A stretch of DNA of 64,000 bases from Plasmopara viticola (GCA_001695595.3 MBPM02000064.1:1-64000); one strand, 5' to 3'. Shown: positions 45,856 through 57,800, counted from the first letter of the stretch. Numbers and translations: made by a program. Notes: generated by a model from the sequence alone, not told the origin.

Positions 45856-48210
45856 CTATCCTTGAATGTCGTTTTCTTCCAATTTTATCAGATTTCCATT
45901 TGGTGTCATTGGGAGTAATTTTATGTATCTAGCGACATCCAATTCTTGACTAGTGAAAGCAATCTTCAAAATTGTTTCATCTGACCCTTTGTATTTGTAT
46001 TCATAAACATTTACATCATAAAATTTATCGCAATAATCAGTGTCTAATTGGTCGATAATGTCCTTACATCCACGATCCGATGTACCATAATTCGACGAAC
46101 ATTGAATAGGACCACCGAACATAGCAGCTACTGACACCGTAACGGGGCCCAATTGACTTGTAGTGTATGCTGTAGATGTCCCAGTAGAATATAAAGATCC
46201 CCCAGCATTAAAGTATTAAAAACAGTTCCACTAACATGCAAAGTAGTACTTGGTGATGTTGTTTCAACTCCTATCTTAGTTGCGTTATTGACTCCGAATC
46301 GCACGTCATTGTTAGTCAAATTGCCCATCCAAGTAGCATTTGTACTTGGTGCGTTTGTTCCAGAAGTAATTTCAATGCAAAAATCTATCGGAGACACATT
46401 GTTTGATTGTAAATCTAATACTTTCTGATATGAACCATCAACATAGTTTGCGGAACCAAAGCAAGTAATATCAGCGTTGGCTGTTGCATTGACTGCGAGA
46501 GCTCCGGTAAAAGAACGCGTAAACATTCAGATACATTATTGGTCGCTGACTGAGTCAAAAACACGAGATCACCAGCAGCAGCTGCTGTTCGTTGACAAAA
46601 AATTACTCCGTGAGGCATACTATCGCTAAGAGCATTTCCGAAGGCGATGGCTGACGAATTGTGCTGCCCGATAGAATTGACAGTACTTGAAATATTTAGT
46701 TCAAATGCAGAAGCATTAGTAGTCTCAGTCATAGTTGTAGCATCAGAGCTCGTTAAATTTATTTTTGCAATATTCGTGATGCTTCAGTTTGAATCCAACA
46801 CTAAAGCTTTACTTGTAGCTGCTGTCCTAGGAGTCGCTCCAGATAAGTAGTTAAATTCTGTAGCTGACACTGTAATCAATGTTTTACCATGTTTAATCCT
46901 ACCGTAGAAGCGTTATGGTTTAAAATATCAATTTTACCAGAAGTATCGCACTGCAATCTTCGAGTATTATTCGTACTTAAAAAGAAACTATGACTTGTCA
47001 AAGAACCAATATCCTGAGCACCCTTACTTGTCTGAATCGTTAATCGAAAGGTACTCGATGAGGTTGTATTATTCATTGATTAGAAGTAATTCCATTTGTT
47101 ATCGTAAGCGAACTCGGTGACGCTACATCTCCAGTCGATTTAATATTTGGCTGCGATGCAGTGCTCAATGTTCCAGTTAATGTTGTAGCACTTAGCGATG
47201 AAATTCCAGATACTGCTCTTGACGAACTTATTGTCATTCTAGTATTACTTGTTTGAAAGACTAAGAAATTGTTTGCTGTAGATGTTCCAAAGTAAGCATC
47301 CTCATTGCTAAAATGGAACAAGACACAAGGTGATGTTTCATTCGTGATATTAGATGATTGCCCATTTGTTGTTCTACTTGAAGTAATTGTCCCGCTACTT
47401 GTTAAATTAAACAACGTTTCAAGAGATGAGATATTAAGCTGAGCAGCGGTTTGAAGCGTTCCAGTAATTGCTGCAGCTGTAAGAGTCGCTAAAGTTCCAA
47501 TCGATGTAATATTTGGTTGTGCTGCTGTTAATATTGTTCCAGCTGAAGTAGTAGCTGATAAAGTAAAAACGTATTCAGAGCAGAAACATTACCATTGTTT
47601 AAAACTGACATCAAAGGAACGCTATTGTTTACAGCAAACGTTAGTGGATAATCTGTCAATATTTGGAGACAACATTGCGTTCCATCAAACCATTGTTGAT
47701 AGATAACTGTACCATCAGTAATCTGATAGAGTGCATTGTTTACAGCCGTAGATCCGATAATATCTAATAGTTTAGCAGGAGCCGTATTATTAATGCCTAC
47801 CAATCCAGTGGATCCTATCGTTATTTTTCTATTTCCATTTGTTCTCGAAAGAAATTTATTCGCTGTTGTACTACCAAATGTCTGATCTCCAGATACAGAA
47901 TCAAAAGATAATGAGCATGTGCTGCTCGATAGGGAATTATTACAAGTCAATGAAGTAGGTGCACTGATATTCAGTGTTGATGAAGTTGTTCCTAACGACG
48001 TTATGTTAGGCTGTGCAGCTGTTTGAAGAGTTCCTGTTTATTGCACTGCTGAAAGATTATTAATGTTAGTGGTGTCCTTATTGAATCAACAGCAACCAAT
48101 TTCCCAGTGGAAGCTGTTCCTAGTGTTATACCCGACAGCACACTCAAATCAATCATTGTTCCATTTTGATAGATATTTTCGGCAATGAACAAATTCGAAG
48201 TGTAATTCAC
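45856..48210 (-). pseudogene. Fibre/adhesin-like viral structural protein with repeats, frameshifted
   Basis: Ser/Thr/Asn-rich beta-type protein of about 780 codons in six or more frame segments. A short motif of the type GTLxTAAQPNIxSLGTL occurs at least four times (near 48010, 47500, 47440 and 47150). Units between them look alike (TFGSTTANKFLSRTNGNRKI; YFGSTANNFLVF-like; SFFLSTNNTRRL). Such modules are known in phage tail fibres and in fibre-like proteins of large DNA viruses, where they form trimeric shafts. The C-terminal piece (46152-45856) is a compact domain of about 100 aa. Likely role: host attachment (inference). The multiple frameshifts show decay. Confidence 0.55.
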
Positions 48211-48319
48211 CCCATTTCTTCTGTTATATCAAGAATCGCCAATACTGATACTCAAATAATTTAATGGTCTAATACAGTCTGATGGATTGTGAAAGGATGG
48301 AGCATAATTAGGCGGTAGA

Positions 48320-48900
48320 ATGAGCAAACGTAGATCGCCGGATTTCTATGATACATTTTTTGTAAAACGATCCTTTATATAATCCAACTAATAGATTTGC
48401 CATACAAGATTAGTAATCGGAGATTACTAAGCAGCACCTCTGGCGCGATATGACTTCAATTCCTGATTTTGGTGGGATGCTCCTAAAGGCGTTTAAGAAG
48501 ATTTGTTTGGAGTAGATGAAAAGCTTGGCATCACCAAGCTTTTTCGAAACGTCTTATGATCCTGATGCTCCTCCAATAAGAAGCTACAGAAAGATCTATT
48601 TAGTCATCTCTCTACTCGAGGAAGACTTGAAGGACTCCGACAATCTTTATAGCTCATAGTTCTTTTGCTACAGACAAGATGATTAGATTAAATTCTGAAT
48701 ACATTGTCATTCTATAAGCAAATTCAAAACGCCATCTACAGCTAATTTTAAAAGATTTTAATCTACCTGGAGTAAGTGAATATGATATCTGCAGGTATTA
48801 AAACAAGCAACATCTGAAAAGGGACAGATGTTGTTTATTGACTCTGTGAAGCATCAAATTCGGAAGAATTTCAAAAGTGAAATTTTTACTTAATATACCG
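48320..48900 (+). pseudogene. Viral ORF remnant, possibly packaging ATPase C-terminal part
   Basis: Heavily broken. It starts MSKRRSPDFYDTFFVKR. Later segments, each in a different frame, read YDPDAPPIRSYRKIYLVIS, MIRLNSEYIVIL and VLKQATSEKGQMLFIDSVKH. The last blocks resemble the end of FtsK/HerA-type packaging ATPases, where Arg-Leu-Asn precedes a hydrophobic strand. I cannot see a Walker A motif. Its position just before the penton gene fits PLV gene orders. Tentative. Confidence 0.35.
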
Positions 48901-49002
48901 GTGCGGAAACAAATCTTGATTTGTTTTTGTACCAAAAAACGAATCTTCGAGGTGATATCTCTCGTGGTATATAGAGCAGGCTGTCTACACGACATACTAT
49001 AT

Positions 49003-49865
49003 ATGACGAGCATTATCATTTTTAACCGAAATAGCATTGTTTCCAATGGCTTAAACAATACATTTAGATTTAACTTTACTGGATCAAGCCTAGAATTTGA
49101 AAATCAAGAAATTGCTCTGTCCAGCCTGCAGATTTACAACTCTCAATTCAACATTAATGCAAGTTTATACAGCAACAACACGTCAGCGTTTCAGTTCCAA
49201 CAGCGGCGACTTATCAATCTGTTTCGATCACGCTTCCGAATGGGTACTATTCGTATGCAGATATGTCAAGCTACATCGAGTCTCAATTAGTTAGTATCGG
49301 CGCATATTTGATTGATTCTCAAGGTAATAACGTTGTGTATATCGCTTTGAGAGAAAACGCAACATACTATACATGCGAAATTACTTGCATAGCAACACCA
49401 ACTTCTGTTTCTAGTGAATATTCACGTCCATCGACTGGTTTGTACTCATTAACCGGAACTGGATTACCAACCGCTACTATTACTACTCGAGTCACTGTTT
49501 CAAACAACGGATTTTCAAATGTGATTGAATTCAGTCCAGCAACGTACCCATCAAGTATTTAAACAACAAATCAAGTATTTTTGAGCAAAATCTCTTCACA
49601 AGTTAGATCCGTCAGCAGTTATTTAACCCGTTGTAATTTAATTTAAAACCGGGTTAGCACACCACCTGATATTCTGACTTCGTTCAGTCCTCAAGGGACA
49701 TCAATTGGTCAGTTGATGTCAATTTAGCCACCTGAATATCAGTGGCTCTCGATAACGATGGAGCATACAGCAATATTACTCTGAGCATCGTCGATCAAGA
49801 CTTTATTAATGTTAAATTTGAAGACTCCAATTCATTAATGATGTTATTAGGTTGTGATAGAAAAT
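49003..49865 (+). pseudogene. Penton/minor capsid protein (single jelly-roll), frameshifted
   Basis: Starts MTSIIIFNRNSIVSNGLNNT. A first frame (49003-49195) gives SSLEFENQEIALSSLQIYN. After a one-base shift the second frame reads LPNGYYSYADMSSYIESQL and YLIDSQGNNVVYIALREN, the signature middle block of PLV and virophage minor capsid proteins. The C-terminal part (49640-49865, with stops) keeps STPPDILTSFSPQGTSIG and SITLSIVDQDFINVKFED-like readings. About 285 codons, the usual size. It would form the pentameric vertices. Several stops; not functional. Confidence 0.72.
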
Positions 49866-49894
49866 AATAATTGTAGTATTGTATAGACTCGATA

Positions 49895-51347
49895 ATGTTC
49901 CAAGTTTTAAAATCCGTCCGCGATCGAATAAATAAAGTGAAGCAGCTCGCTGAAGCAAAAGTGAGGAGCTTCGATTAGCACGCATTACGAATGATCGATA
50001 CAAACTAACGCAATGGGCTACTGATCTAGATCAAACTATAGATACTTCGACACTTCAACAGTTGCTAAGGAAAGTAACTCTAGCAATGACGTCAGCTGGT
50101 GTACAAGCAGCTCCATCAATGACAACAATGGGGATGCAAGCAGCTCCAACAATGACAACGATGGGAATACAAGCAACACCATCTATGACAACAATGGACA
50201 GTCAATACGATTTAAAGGACATTGAAGATGAAGAAGATTCGTTGAATTTTGACTTTGAGACTCAAGTTGAGGCTAATGATTTCAATTTCCAAAAAAATGC
50301 ACCAGAAAAAATAATTGATCAATGCACCATTGACCCACCTATTATCAAAAGAAAAGTTAATCTGATTCTAATTTCTGGTACTCCATATAAAAACGTATAT
50401 ATTGGGACGGATGGTAAACTATTCAATGTAAATAACAGTAAGTTAGCAAACAAGGCACTAAATTACTATTATTGGGTTGCAGCGTATGATTACATATTGA
50501 ATCTTATTGACATTGAGACAAAAGATACCGCCGTTGGTTCGTCGCATCAATTGGATTTAACATTGAGTCTGGAACATACGAAGTGCTTCGCGATATTCTG
50601 ATGAACAATACCTTATAGACGGTTCTAGATTACCGATTTCATATAAGAAGGGAAGAAACACACAAGGTGACTATATTCTAGTGAATGGCGGCTTTCGAGT
50701 ATAACAAGTTGATGGCGACTTGAAAGTGTTTGATGGTGGTCAAGTGAAAACCAACAGAGAAGTTTCATGGGAGTCGACACTGGGTATGTACATCAAATTT
50801 TTGAAGCATGTTAACACCTCATTCAAGCAATCACCGATGTTCGAAAATCTTGATTCAAATACATATGCGAACGGTAATACCAATATTCAACTAGTAGATC
50901 CAAATGACAAGGTTATATCAGATGGAAATAATTTAGTGAAATATATTCTTATCAGATTATACAATGACAACGCTTGGTTAGCAAATATGAAGGTATTTCT
51001 TGAAGGATCAAAGATATGTAATAAAACATATTGCCTTGGTGAATATGCAGCGATCATGAGTAAGAAACAGAAGGAAATCAGTCCGTCTATAAAGAGTTGT
51101 GTTGATAAAAATGCTTATTGGCTTGGGGCCCTTAACTATATTTCGGACAGATATGGAGGTCGACTTGTATCTGCGGACACTACAATGAGGCAACTACTGC
51201 ACTACTCAGATTTTTGCATGAAGCCACTCATCCCCGCGGTTACAGCCACTAAGAAAGAAAGAGATATGGTTACACGCTGAGGTAACTCAGCTCGCCAAAC
51301 CAACAGCACTAAACAGAATGGTGGAGACGGTGTGGCTGAGTAATTAT
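49895..51347 (+). pseudogene. PLV-island gene with MTTMG tandem repeat, frameshifted
   Basis: Start MFQVLKSVRDRINKVKQLAE (helical), then a frame break and an open segment 50062-50601. This has three near-identical 11-residue units (MQAAPTMTTMG type, 50090-50200) followed by an acidic stretch (DIEDEEDSLNFDFE). After another break, 50720-51280 is open for 186 aa (SWESTLGMYIKFLKHVNTSF, NDNAWLANMKVFLEG, DRYGGRLVSADTTMRQLL). About 470 codons in all. Length and position after the penton gene suggest a virion protein, but no family is recognised. Confidence 0.45.
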
Positions 51348-52690
51348 ATTTGATACCAATTCTGCTTGATACGTTGAAAGTTCAAAACGCACCCTCATAA
51401 TTCGACATTTCCCTCGCTTGTAATGTACAATATCCCGTTGTGATCTTAGAACATTCATATTCTCTGTACACAGATATGTCCTTACGTATGTGAAGTAGCA
51501 TCAATCACCTCGACGAATTGTCTATAAAATAAAGTGTCATTTTTTATGCACAACATGCAGCTTGTCTACGTGTTCAGCACGCAAGCGCCGGAAAGAGTAG
51601 ATATATATGCTTGCCAGCTCATCTTGCATAGTAACAACTTCAAGTCGAGTACATTGATAGCAAACATAAAAAACTAACACATTGATCAAGTGTAATCCCA
51701 AAGATATTATGCGCCTATTTTGACACCGGTAATTAGCAGGGAATAATTACACCAGCAGTTTATCTCGGCTACGTGAAGCGTATTTTTGCGGTCTTCACGG
51801 GTACATGGCTTTAATATACTACAAAGAGCTTAAATATTGAAGGATGTATACGAAATGTCACCAGTGGAAAGTAAATCCTAGTCACGAACGGAGTAAGTAA
51901 GTTTGACGTCACAAGCCCATTGAACTGAAAACAAGTACCCTCATCGATTTGCCGTATCGTATTACTGCAAAATGGTCAAAAGCGTCATTTAAAAGGCTTG
52001 GTTGTTGTCAATTTGTTGGGAAAAGGTAAAAACGGGCCTGGTGAAGGCTTTCTTCGGAGCTAAAAGAGGCATCTTTTGTCTAAATTTGATAAAGACGTTT
52101 TTATACTAGATTGGACCGAGGCTTTGCGATACTTTTTTGCCAGACCTGCAATTGTGCAAATAGTAAAATACACCTGACCACTTTCCAAAATCCTATAAAA
52201 ATAGAAAGTTTGTAAGCCCTTGACGACTTTCATATTTGTAGGCTCTACTAGAGCCCAGACCTGCTTCTAATGTAGCCGAGAATTTTAATCCATTCCGCAG
52301 CATAGATAAAAAAAATCAAATCAGTATAAATATTGCTGGTCTCACGGTCTTGATTATTCGACTTGGGAAGCTCAAAGGATGTTTGAACAGAAGTTTTAGT
52401 TATTCCAATGAGCTTATACACCCTATATTATCGTAAACAAAGTTTTTCTAGATTAGTAGAAAAAGGTTTGATTACTTCTATCCTCTCATTTATTGATTTA
52501 TTTTAACTTAATTCTCGTTCAAAAACAGCTGTCAGACATTGTCAAAAAGCCAGATAACAGGACTAGCAGGTGTGATTGCATGCGCGAAGAACTTCACTTA
52601 TAGTTCATGGGTCGAAAGGCTGATAGTGTCTTGATTACGATGTAGTCGTGGTTTGACCACTGGTTCTAATTTTTATATACATTTCAAGCA
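51348..52690. other. AT-rich, no gene identified
   Basis: Right flank of the viral island. Only short frames with many stops. A block near 51550 (GCAGCTTGTCTACGTGTTCA) matches 12480-12500 inverted, so host-type repeats resume by here and the viral island must end before about 51540. Confidence 0.4.
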
Positions 52691-52699
52691 GGCACGCTG

Positions 52700-53166
52700 A
52701 AGTGCGTAATATGCACTATACCTCATGGGAAGAAAGCAAAAACGCTTTCTTCTCTTCCTCGCTGTTATCACCGCGATAAGCACCATCGTGTGCCACTTCG
52801 AACCGCACAGCTGCCATCACTAAAAGTTTTTATGACAGGATACTGATCTACACGCACGTAAAGTAATGGCAACCTCTTGTATGGGAGCATTGGCAAACCT
52901 CTCGTACTTGGCCTTATTCTGCAGAAAAAATAATGTCGTCCTTAAGCTGCATGCCTTCTGAATGCGGAACCATGGTGTGGCTTACCACTATATCGTGTGA
53001 CACAACCAAAGCGATATCTTGCGATAAGCCCTAAGAAGCTAACACAAAAGAAATACGTGGTCTTTGAGCCATTGCGTATGGATATAAGTGGTGATTGTAA
53101 TGCTATATAGTATTGTGAGGCATTCACTCCAAGGGTGTGTTCACACTCTGGAAATGCAAGAGTCAT
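52700..53166 (-). pseudogene. F2 family remnant, strongly decayed
   Basis: Minus-strand F2 traces: around 52935-52990 it holds the block that elsewhere reads SEDMQLTDDIIF, and near 53090 the GTGGTGATTGTAATGCTATATAGTATTG block shared with 8940 and 18290. No open frame of note. Confidence 0.35.
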
Positions 53167-53899
53167 ACATTGTCCTCAGATAAAGTCAAACAAGTAGTAC
53201 TTGCAATGAGAAAAGGCACTAACATCTCAAATTGCCTAGCGAGTAAAATCACCAAGAACCGTCAGCGTTACTTGTGTGAAGCATCCTATAGTCTGGTCTG
53301 CGCAAAAGTACGTCGACAAGCACATTGACTTTGTTTGTTTGCATTTAACGTAAAAGTAATATTTTTGTGGCCATTTTGATAATTGTTAGGACAAGTGATG
53401 CGTACAATTGCCGTTCGTTTATCAGATTTGACGACAATTTCAGGCCAAAGTTATTTTGAAGAACGCACATACATAAGGTTTTCGGAAGTCCACCTATGAA
53501 AAGTAAATTCACGTGATGAATGGGGTAGCTCTGTTTGGACGCACAAGCCGCCTTCACTTGAAAGAAATGGACCATCGTTTTCGAGATGCCATATTGTGCA
53601 GCTTTAAATTATACAAAAGCGTCACAAATTGCGCTAAGTGGATTCGATTCGTCCGTCGAAGCCAAAGAAAGGGCCTACAAAAGACTTTTTATGTTTTAAA
53701 AGGCATTCTTTTCCCAGCACCGCTTTTCGGGCTTGTACGACAGATCGGATCAAGGCTTCGTAAGACACGCAAAGTCAACACTCTAATGGTGCACATTTGC
53801 AATTTGCCGCTGTACCTGTTATTGGAACTCGCTGACTGGTGTCACAAGCAGATTATCTGCAAATAGAATATCAGATAGGAAAAACCAGTGTGTGCTAGA
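53167..53899. other. No gene identified
   Basis: A 117-codon plus frame at 53513-53866 has a basic composition but no motif and no second copy in the window. Treated as chance until shown otherwise. Confidence 0.3.
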
Positions 53900-55560
53900 A
53901 AAAAGGCTGCACATATTTGCTCGTTAGCGGACTGACAAGCTTTATGAATGAGCGCCTAACAATGCGGTTCACTTAAAGACAAAATTCACATCCTTATTTG
54001 ATATACTCATAAATATCGTCAACATAGCGTTCCCAAGATGAAAGGGGGGGAAACTTGCCAAGTCTTTTTCCCTCACGCATGAGGTAACTTGAGCCTGATT
54101 CCCTTATGAAAATACTGATACATTTTAATAATTATCAGGCTGATTGAAGCTAGCAAGTCAAAGAGGTGCGATTGCATACGCGCATGATATTGTTTATGAC
54201 AAACGCGGAGAAAAAGAGAGTAAATTATGTATCTTGATGGGGCGAAGTGCTCGAAACTACTTTCAAAAAAAGCAAGCTTGAAGTTTTAAATGTAGTAAAA
54301 CATCTTTGCACTGATACTTTATAATCTCGGAAAGGCTTAAATGAGGGAGATATTGCCCTTTCTAAGACTATATTGGCGCACTTATTGTTCTATGTAGGAC
54401 GTCTATGAGGATATTACGTTTCTCAAAGTTCCGAGACCATTAGTTGTGTTCCTATTCATCGCAAAGGCTATACTATTAAAGCTGTTTGCATGACGATTGA
54501 TCCTATTGCAAAGTTCGAGGGTCACAAGACAAGGGACTTGTAAAGAAATTCGAGAAAACGAAGAAGCCGTTGCCTGATCGCTGGTGCTGACATCAAAGAC
54601 AATTTAAGGCACATACGGTTAAATGCGTAGAATATGATAACTACCTTGACGAAGAGCATAAGGGTGAGTGGCCTTTTTTTGCTCTTGTTGACCGCACATT
54701 CTTTAAAGCGCGTAGTGAAGCAGACTGTATGCCTCGGTCTTTTTGTGAAGCAGTGTGGAGTGTTGAATCCAACTTCGAGAAAGCCGTTTGACCGGCTTCT
54801 GTTACAATATGTGATCAAAGGGAAACTGGTGTTGTAGAAGTCACCTCATCACCACACTAGCTTTAAAAGCCTGGCTTGGAACCTTGCCAATGTCGGGACA
54901 TACTTAAAATTCGTTGTCGCCGACTCTTTGAGTGAGTAAAAAATTGCACTCTTTAAACCGAGGACTCCGTCCAAAGTTGTTGGATTTTGTACTGGGATAC
55001 ATTTGAATTTTCATATAGCCTTATTTGCCCGAGAGGCGCGTTAGCGGAAAAACCACTTTCCCAGGGCGCAGCTTTCAATATGGGGACGACCTTAGCGCTG
55101 GTACAACCTTTGATTTGATTGCAAATCTTGACAAAGAGATCGTCTCCAGTACAAGTGCCTCTTTGGAGGGAAAGCAACCTTCTTCGTTGCTGGCTTGGTT
55201 ATTCGGCGAACAGGTAGCTATCTTTGCCTCCTGTTCGTGTCATAACGACTTTTCGTGTTAATGCATGATGAGATACGCTCATTTACCTAATGAGATAATG
55301 CAAGCGACATCGCTACCCCGCCGCCATTCTAGACTGTGTACGATGAGATGTTATCAAATATACATCAGAAAAAAATAAAGTGTCTCCCATAATTTCGTTA
55401 ACAAAGTTAGACGCAAGGACCAGAGGTAAATCGGAAAGATCGCAAAGAAATCATCAATGAAATCAGACTTTATACTGCGTTCTATCTCACACTTCGCCTG
55501 GTAGAGGCGGCCGCATTTTTTCTTTTGACGCCTCCTATATGCATAACGCTGCAAATCCAG
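53900..55560. repeat. Third copy of the 9-10.5/16-18.2 kb repeat
   Basis: Same orientation as 16020-18230. Matching blocks include 54130-54250 versus 16296-16400, 54640-54830 versus 16950-17110, 55010-55060 versus 17575-17640, and 55180-55260 versus 17760-17830. It is more diverged than the other pair. No gene survives. Confidence 0.5.
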
Positions 55561-56301
55561 ATTGCTGATCTTCATTCTTCGCGGGTCATGGATGACTCTT
55601 CTATCTCATGAATGTAAACACGGTAATGCCTCATATCCCCCCACAATTACTATTATGCCCTGTTGGTACCAGGTACCGTCTTTTCCGTTCCCTAAAAAGA
55701 AGTCCTTAATCCCCTCGGATGGATCACATACAGTTACAATAGTGATGGTACCTGTAATGGGAATTGCTCTTGGGTTCACCCTTATCTACCATTCGTCTTG
55801 CAGTAGAAATACCATTAATTACGGGCAATCAAGTACCCCGCGCTATAGGACTGTATCTGATTACAGCTATCGTCGTGCAGCTAGTAATTTGTGGCGAGTA
55901 ATGCTCGAAGCGTATTGACACGCGGCGTATTTGTACTGGTACGTGGTACCTGCACCAATTTCTACATGCGATAATAGACATCAAGCCGACAAAGAGAGAA
56001 CAGACGGAATCTACAGAGTTTGACTGTGAAAGTAAGATAAAGATACATGATTTGCTTGTGAAGTTTTTCCGAAGTGACGTTTCCGAAGCAAAGTGGGAAT
56101 AAATTTGCATCGCGTGCCAATATCCGATCTGCAATAACCACAGAGTTTGTTTAAGTAAAAGTTTGCTAAAAATTTCTCCTCTCCACCTACTCGAACACTG
56201 AAACTCTTTTAGTCCGTCCGGTAAAATGGGAAGAGCTAATATCTAAATAACTAAATAGATATACTACAATTAATTTCATTCGTAAGCCAAAGGAGCGAAG
56301 C
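55561..56301. other. No gene identified
   Basis: A 118-codon plus frame (55562-55918) includes a hydrophobic stretch (VTIVMVPVMGIALGFTLIYH) that could span a membrane, but it is unsupported by any homologue I know. GGTACC occurs several times (55664, 55671, 55750, 55946). Confidence 0.3.
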
Positions 56302-57130
56302 CTATGGCTCAGCAGTCATCATGCTTCGGTAGAACATTTCCATCTTGTCATCCAACGACACTTCCGTCCAGAAATTTCCAAAGTCATCCGATGCATTAAT
56401 CCTGTTCTTCTTCAAAGCAATCATGCGAGCGACTCTTGCTTGCAGATTCAAACAGCGATAGAATGGCCGTTCTAAACCAGTGAAGACCAAAGGCTTGCCG
56501 ACCAGGTCACCAAAAGTCGTCGCCAATTCGAACGTGCATGCTCGTTTCGCCCATGATACGTTGTTGAGAAGCAGTCCTCTTTGTTCCGAGGTGAGCACGT
56601 CATGCCCTTTGCGGTCTTTGAGATCAATGAGACGTGTGGCTTTGATGGTGGGATCGAACAACGTTAGACACAAAATGTCTGACTCATTACGGATGAAGCT
56701 GATTTAAAATTGGCCGAGCGCGTATTCCAATGGCTTTAACAGCAACAGACCATTCTTCTCGTCGTCAATATCCGAAATTTGCATCATCGCAAGCGATAAT
56801 TACTCGTTGCTTCGACGAAACAGATGCGACGCTACTACGAGCGACCTCGGAAAAGCAACATCGAGCGACATGCTTGGCACCCACTTCTTCTTTCGTAGAA
56901 ACATCCATAATACTCGCACAATCGCTCTTTATATGTACTATCTCGTCCAGTCAGAGTTGTTGGTGCATTTGCGAGAATGTGCGGCAGAGTCAATTCAAGA
57001 AGGGTTAAAGCAGATGCGCTTGCGCGCTGAGGCACTCGCACGATGAGCGCATTCTCCCCATCATTTCCATACCCATCCACTGACGATCATGAACAGGGCA
57101 TTGCGACACCGTTCGCGAAGACTAGAGGCC
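56302..57130 (-). pseudogene. Decayed CRN-type gene (header remnant plus possible HNH-like C-terminus)
   Basis: Reading leftwards from 57130: FANGVAMP, then NALIVRVPQRAS (57030-57060), matching FANGVAMAP and MTLIVRVPKHAD in the CRN-type header at 62276-62662. Downstream, after frame breaks, SDIDDEKNGLLLLKPLE and an open 123-codon segment (56673-56302) ending DDKMEMFYRSMM. The NGLLLLKPLE block and the later GDLVGKPLVF and NLQARVARM blocks resemble HNH-nuclease-like C-termini found on some oomycete CRNs; that assignment is tentative. Several stops and frameshifts. Confidence 0.5.
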
Positions 57131-57171
57131 GATGAAGATTACATTATACTTGCCGAAAAAAATAAAGCACC

Positions 57172-57552
57172 ATGAGCGAAAAAAAAATTATTGAAATGTC
57201 TAGAACGACAGATGATCGACTCATGAAACTCGCCGATTCTCTTGGTGTCAAAGTAGATGGAAGTATATTCAAACAGCATCTAAGTAGACACGAGGACAAC
57301 TGTATTCTAAATGTGCAGATCGGCGGGACGCATTAGTTAGCAGTCTCAAACAAACATAGGACCTAATTTGACCCCCTCGGCATGTCAAGACCACGTGTCA
57401 TACCAAAGGATTATTTTTATTGCGAAATTGATATTCAGGACCCTCGAACTGGACACTGTGAGTAGTATTGCGTCCTGTGGCTTTACTATCTACAACGGAA
57501 TCAAATAAATGGATTCTATTCAATCTTGAAGGCCAATTATAATTTTTGCTGA
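57172..57552 (+). pseudogene. Second adenain-like cysteine protease, three in-frame stops
   Basis: A single 127-codon frame from ATG (57172) to TGA (57550-57552). It reads RLMKLADSLGVKVDG, then GGTH with the catalytic His (codon 54), FDPLGM, the Gln of IQDP (codon 89) and the Cys at codon 96 before YCVLWLYYLQRN. This is the same protease family as 43527-43884, but clearly a different sequence. Stops: TAG at 57334-57336 where Trp is expected after His, TAA at 57364-57366 before FDPLG, TAG at 57463-57465 next to the Cys. There are no frameshifts. Marks a second virus integration. Confidence 0.7.
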
Positions 57553-57564
57553 GGATATATAGAG

Positions 57565-57800
57565 ATGGATCTCGCAAACTTGGATTATAAGGTCATCGAC
57601 GAATACGAAACTTATGGCAAATACTTTAAAAAGAGTTTGGTCGAGAAGCCTTCTGGTGCCATTTCATCTGCTATGACTTAGATGAGGATGCGTTTGTTTT
57701 GCAGATCGATCAGTTGCTTTGTCGTAAGCATCCATTCACATATGGAGACCGCATTATGGTAAGTACCGAGTGTTGCGAGCTCGAGATGTTTATAAGCTTA
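57565..57800 (+). pseudogene. Second-virus ORF remnant
   Basis: Starts MDLANLDYKVIDEYETYGKY 12 bp after the protease stop. After a frameshift near 57650 it continues CYDLDEDAFVLQIDQLL and HPFTYGDRIM. AT-rich and viral-like. No family recognised. Confidence 0.35.

Larger units (their letters stand above)
39360..51347. mobile_element. Endogenous Polinton-like virus (PLV) island, decayed
   Basis: AT-rich block with a hallmark set of PLV/virophage-type genes: adenain-like protease (43527-43884), double-jelly-roll major capsid protein (43915-45671), fibre-like protein (45856-48210), possible packaging ATPase remnant (48320-48900) and penton/minor capsid protein (49003-49865). Almost every viral gene has stops or frameshifts, so the provirus is dead. 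It contains an intact CRN gene. I could not find terminal inverted repeats. The left part is broken by two LINE insertions, so the ends given are the limits of virus-like sequence, not proven termini. Confidence 0.75.

Noticed and set aside
38100..51540. Terminal inverted repeats of the virus island
   Set aside because: AGTGTCATT occurs near both edges (39367 and 51534), but in the same orientation and too short to mean anything.
55562..55918. Possible membrane protein or organelle-DNA fragment
   Set aside because: One hydrophobic stretch only; I could not match it to any organelle gene.
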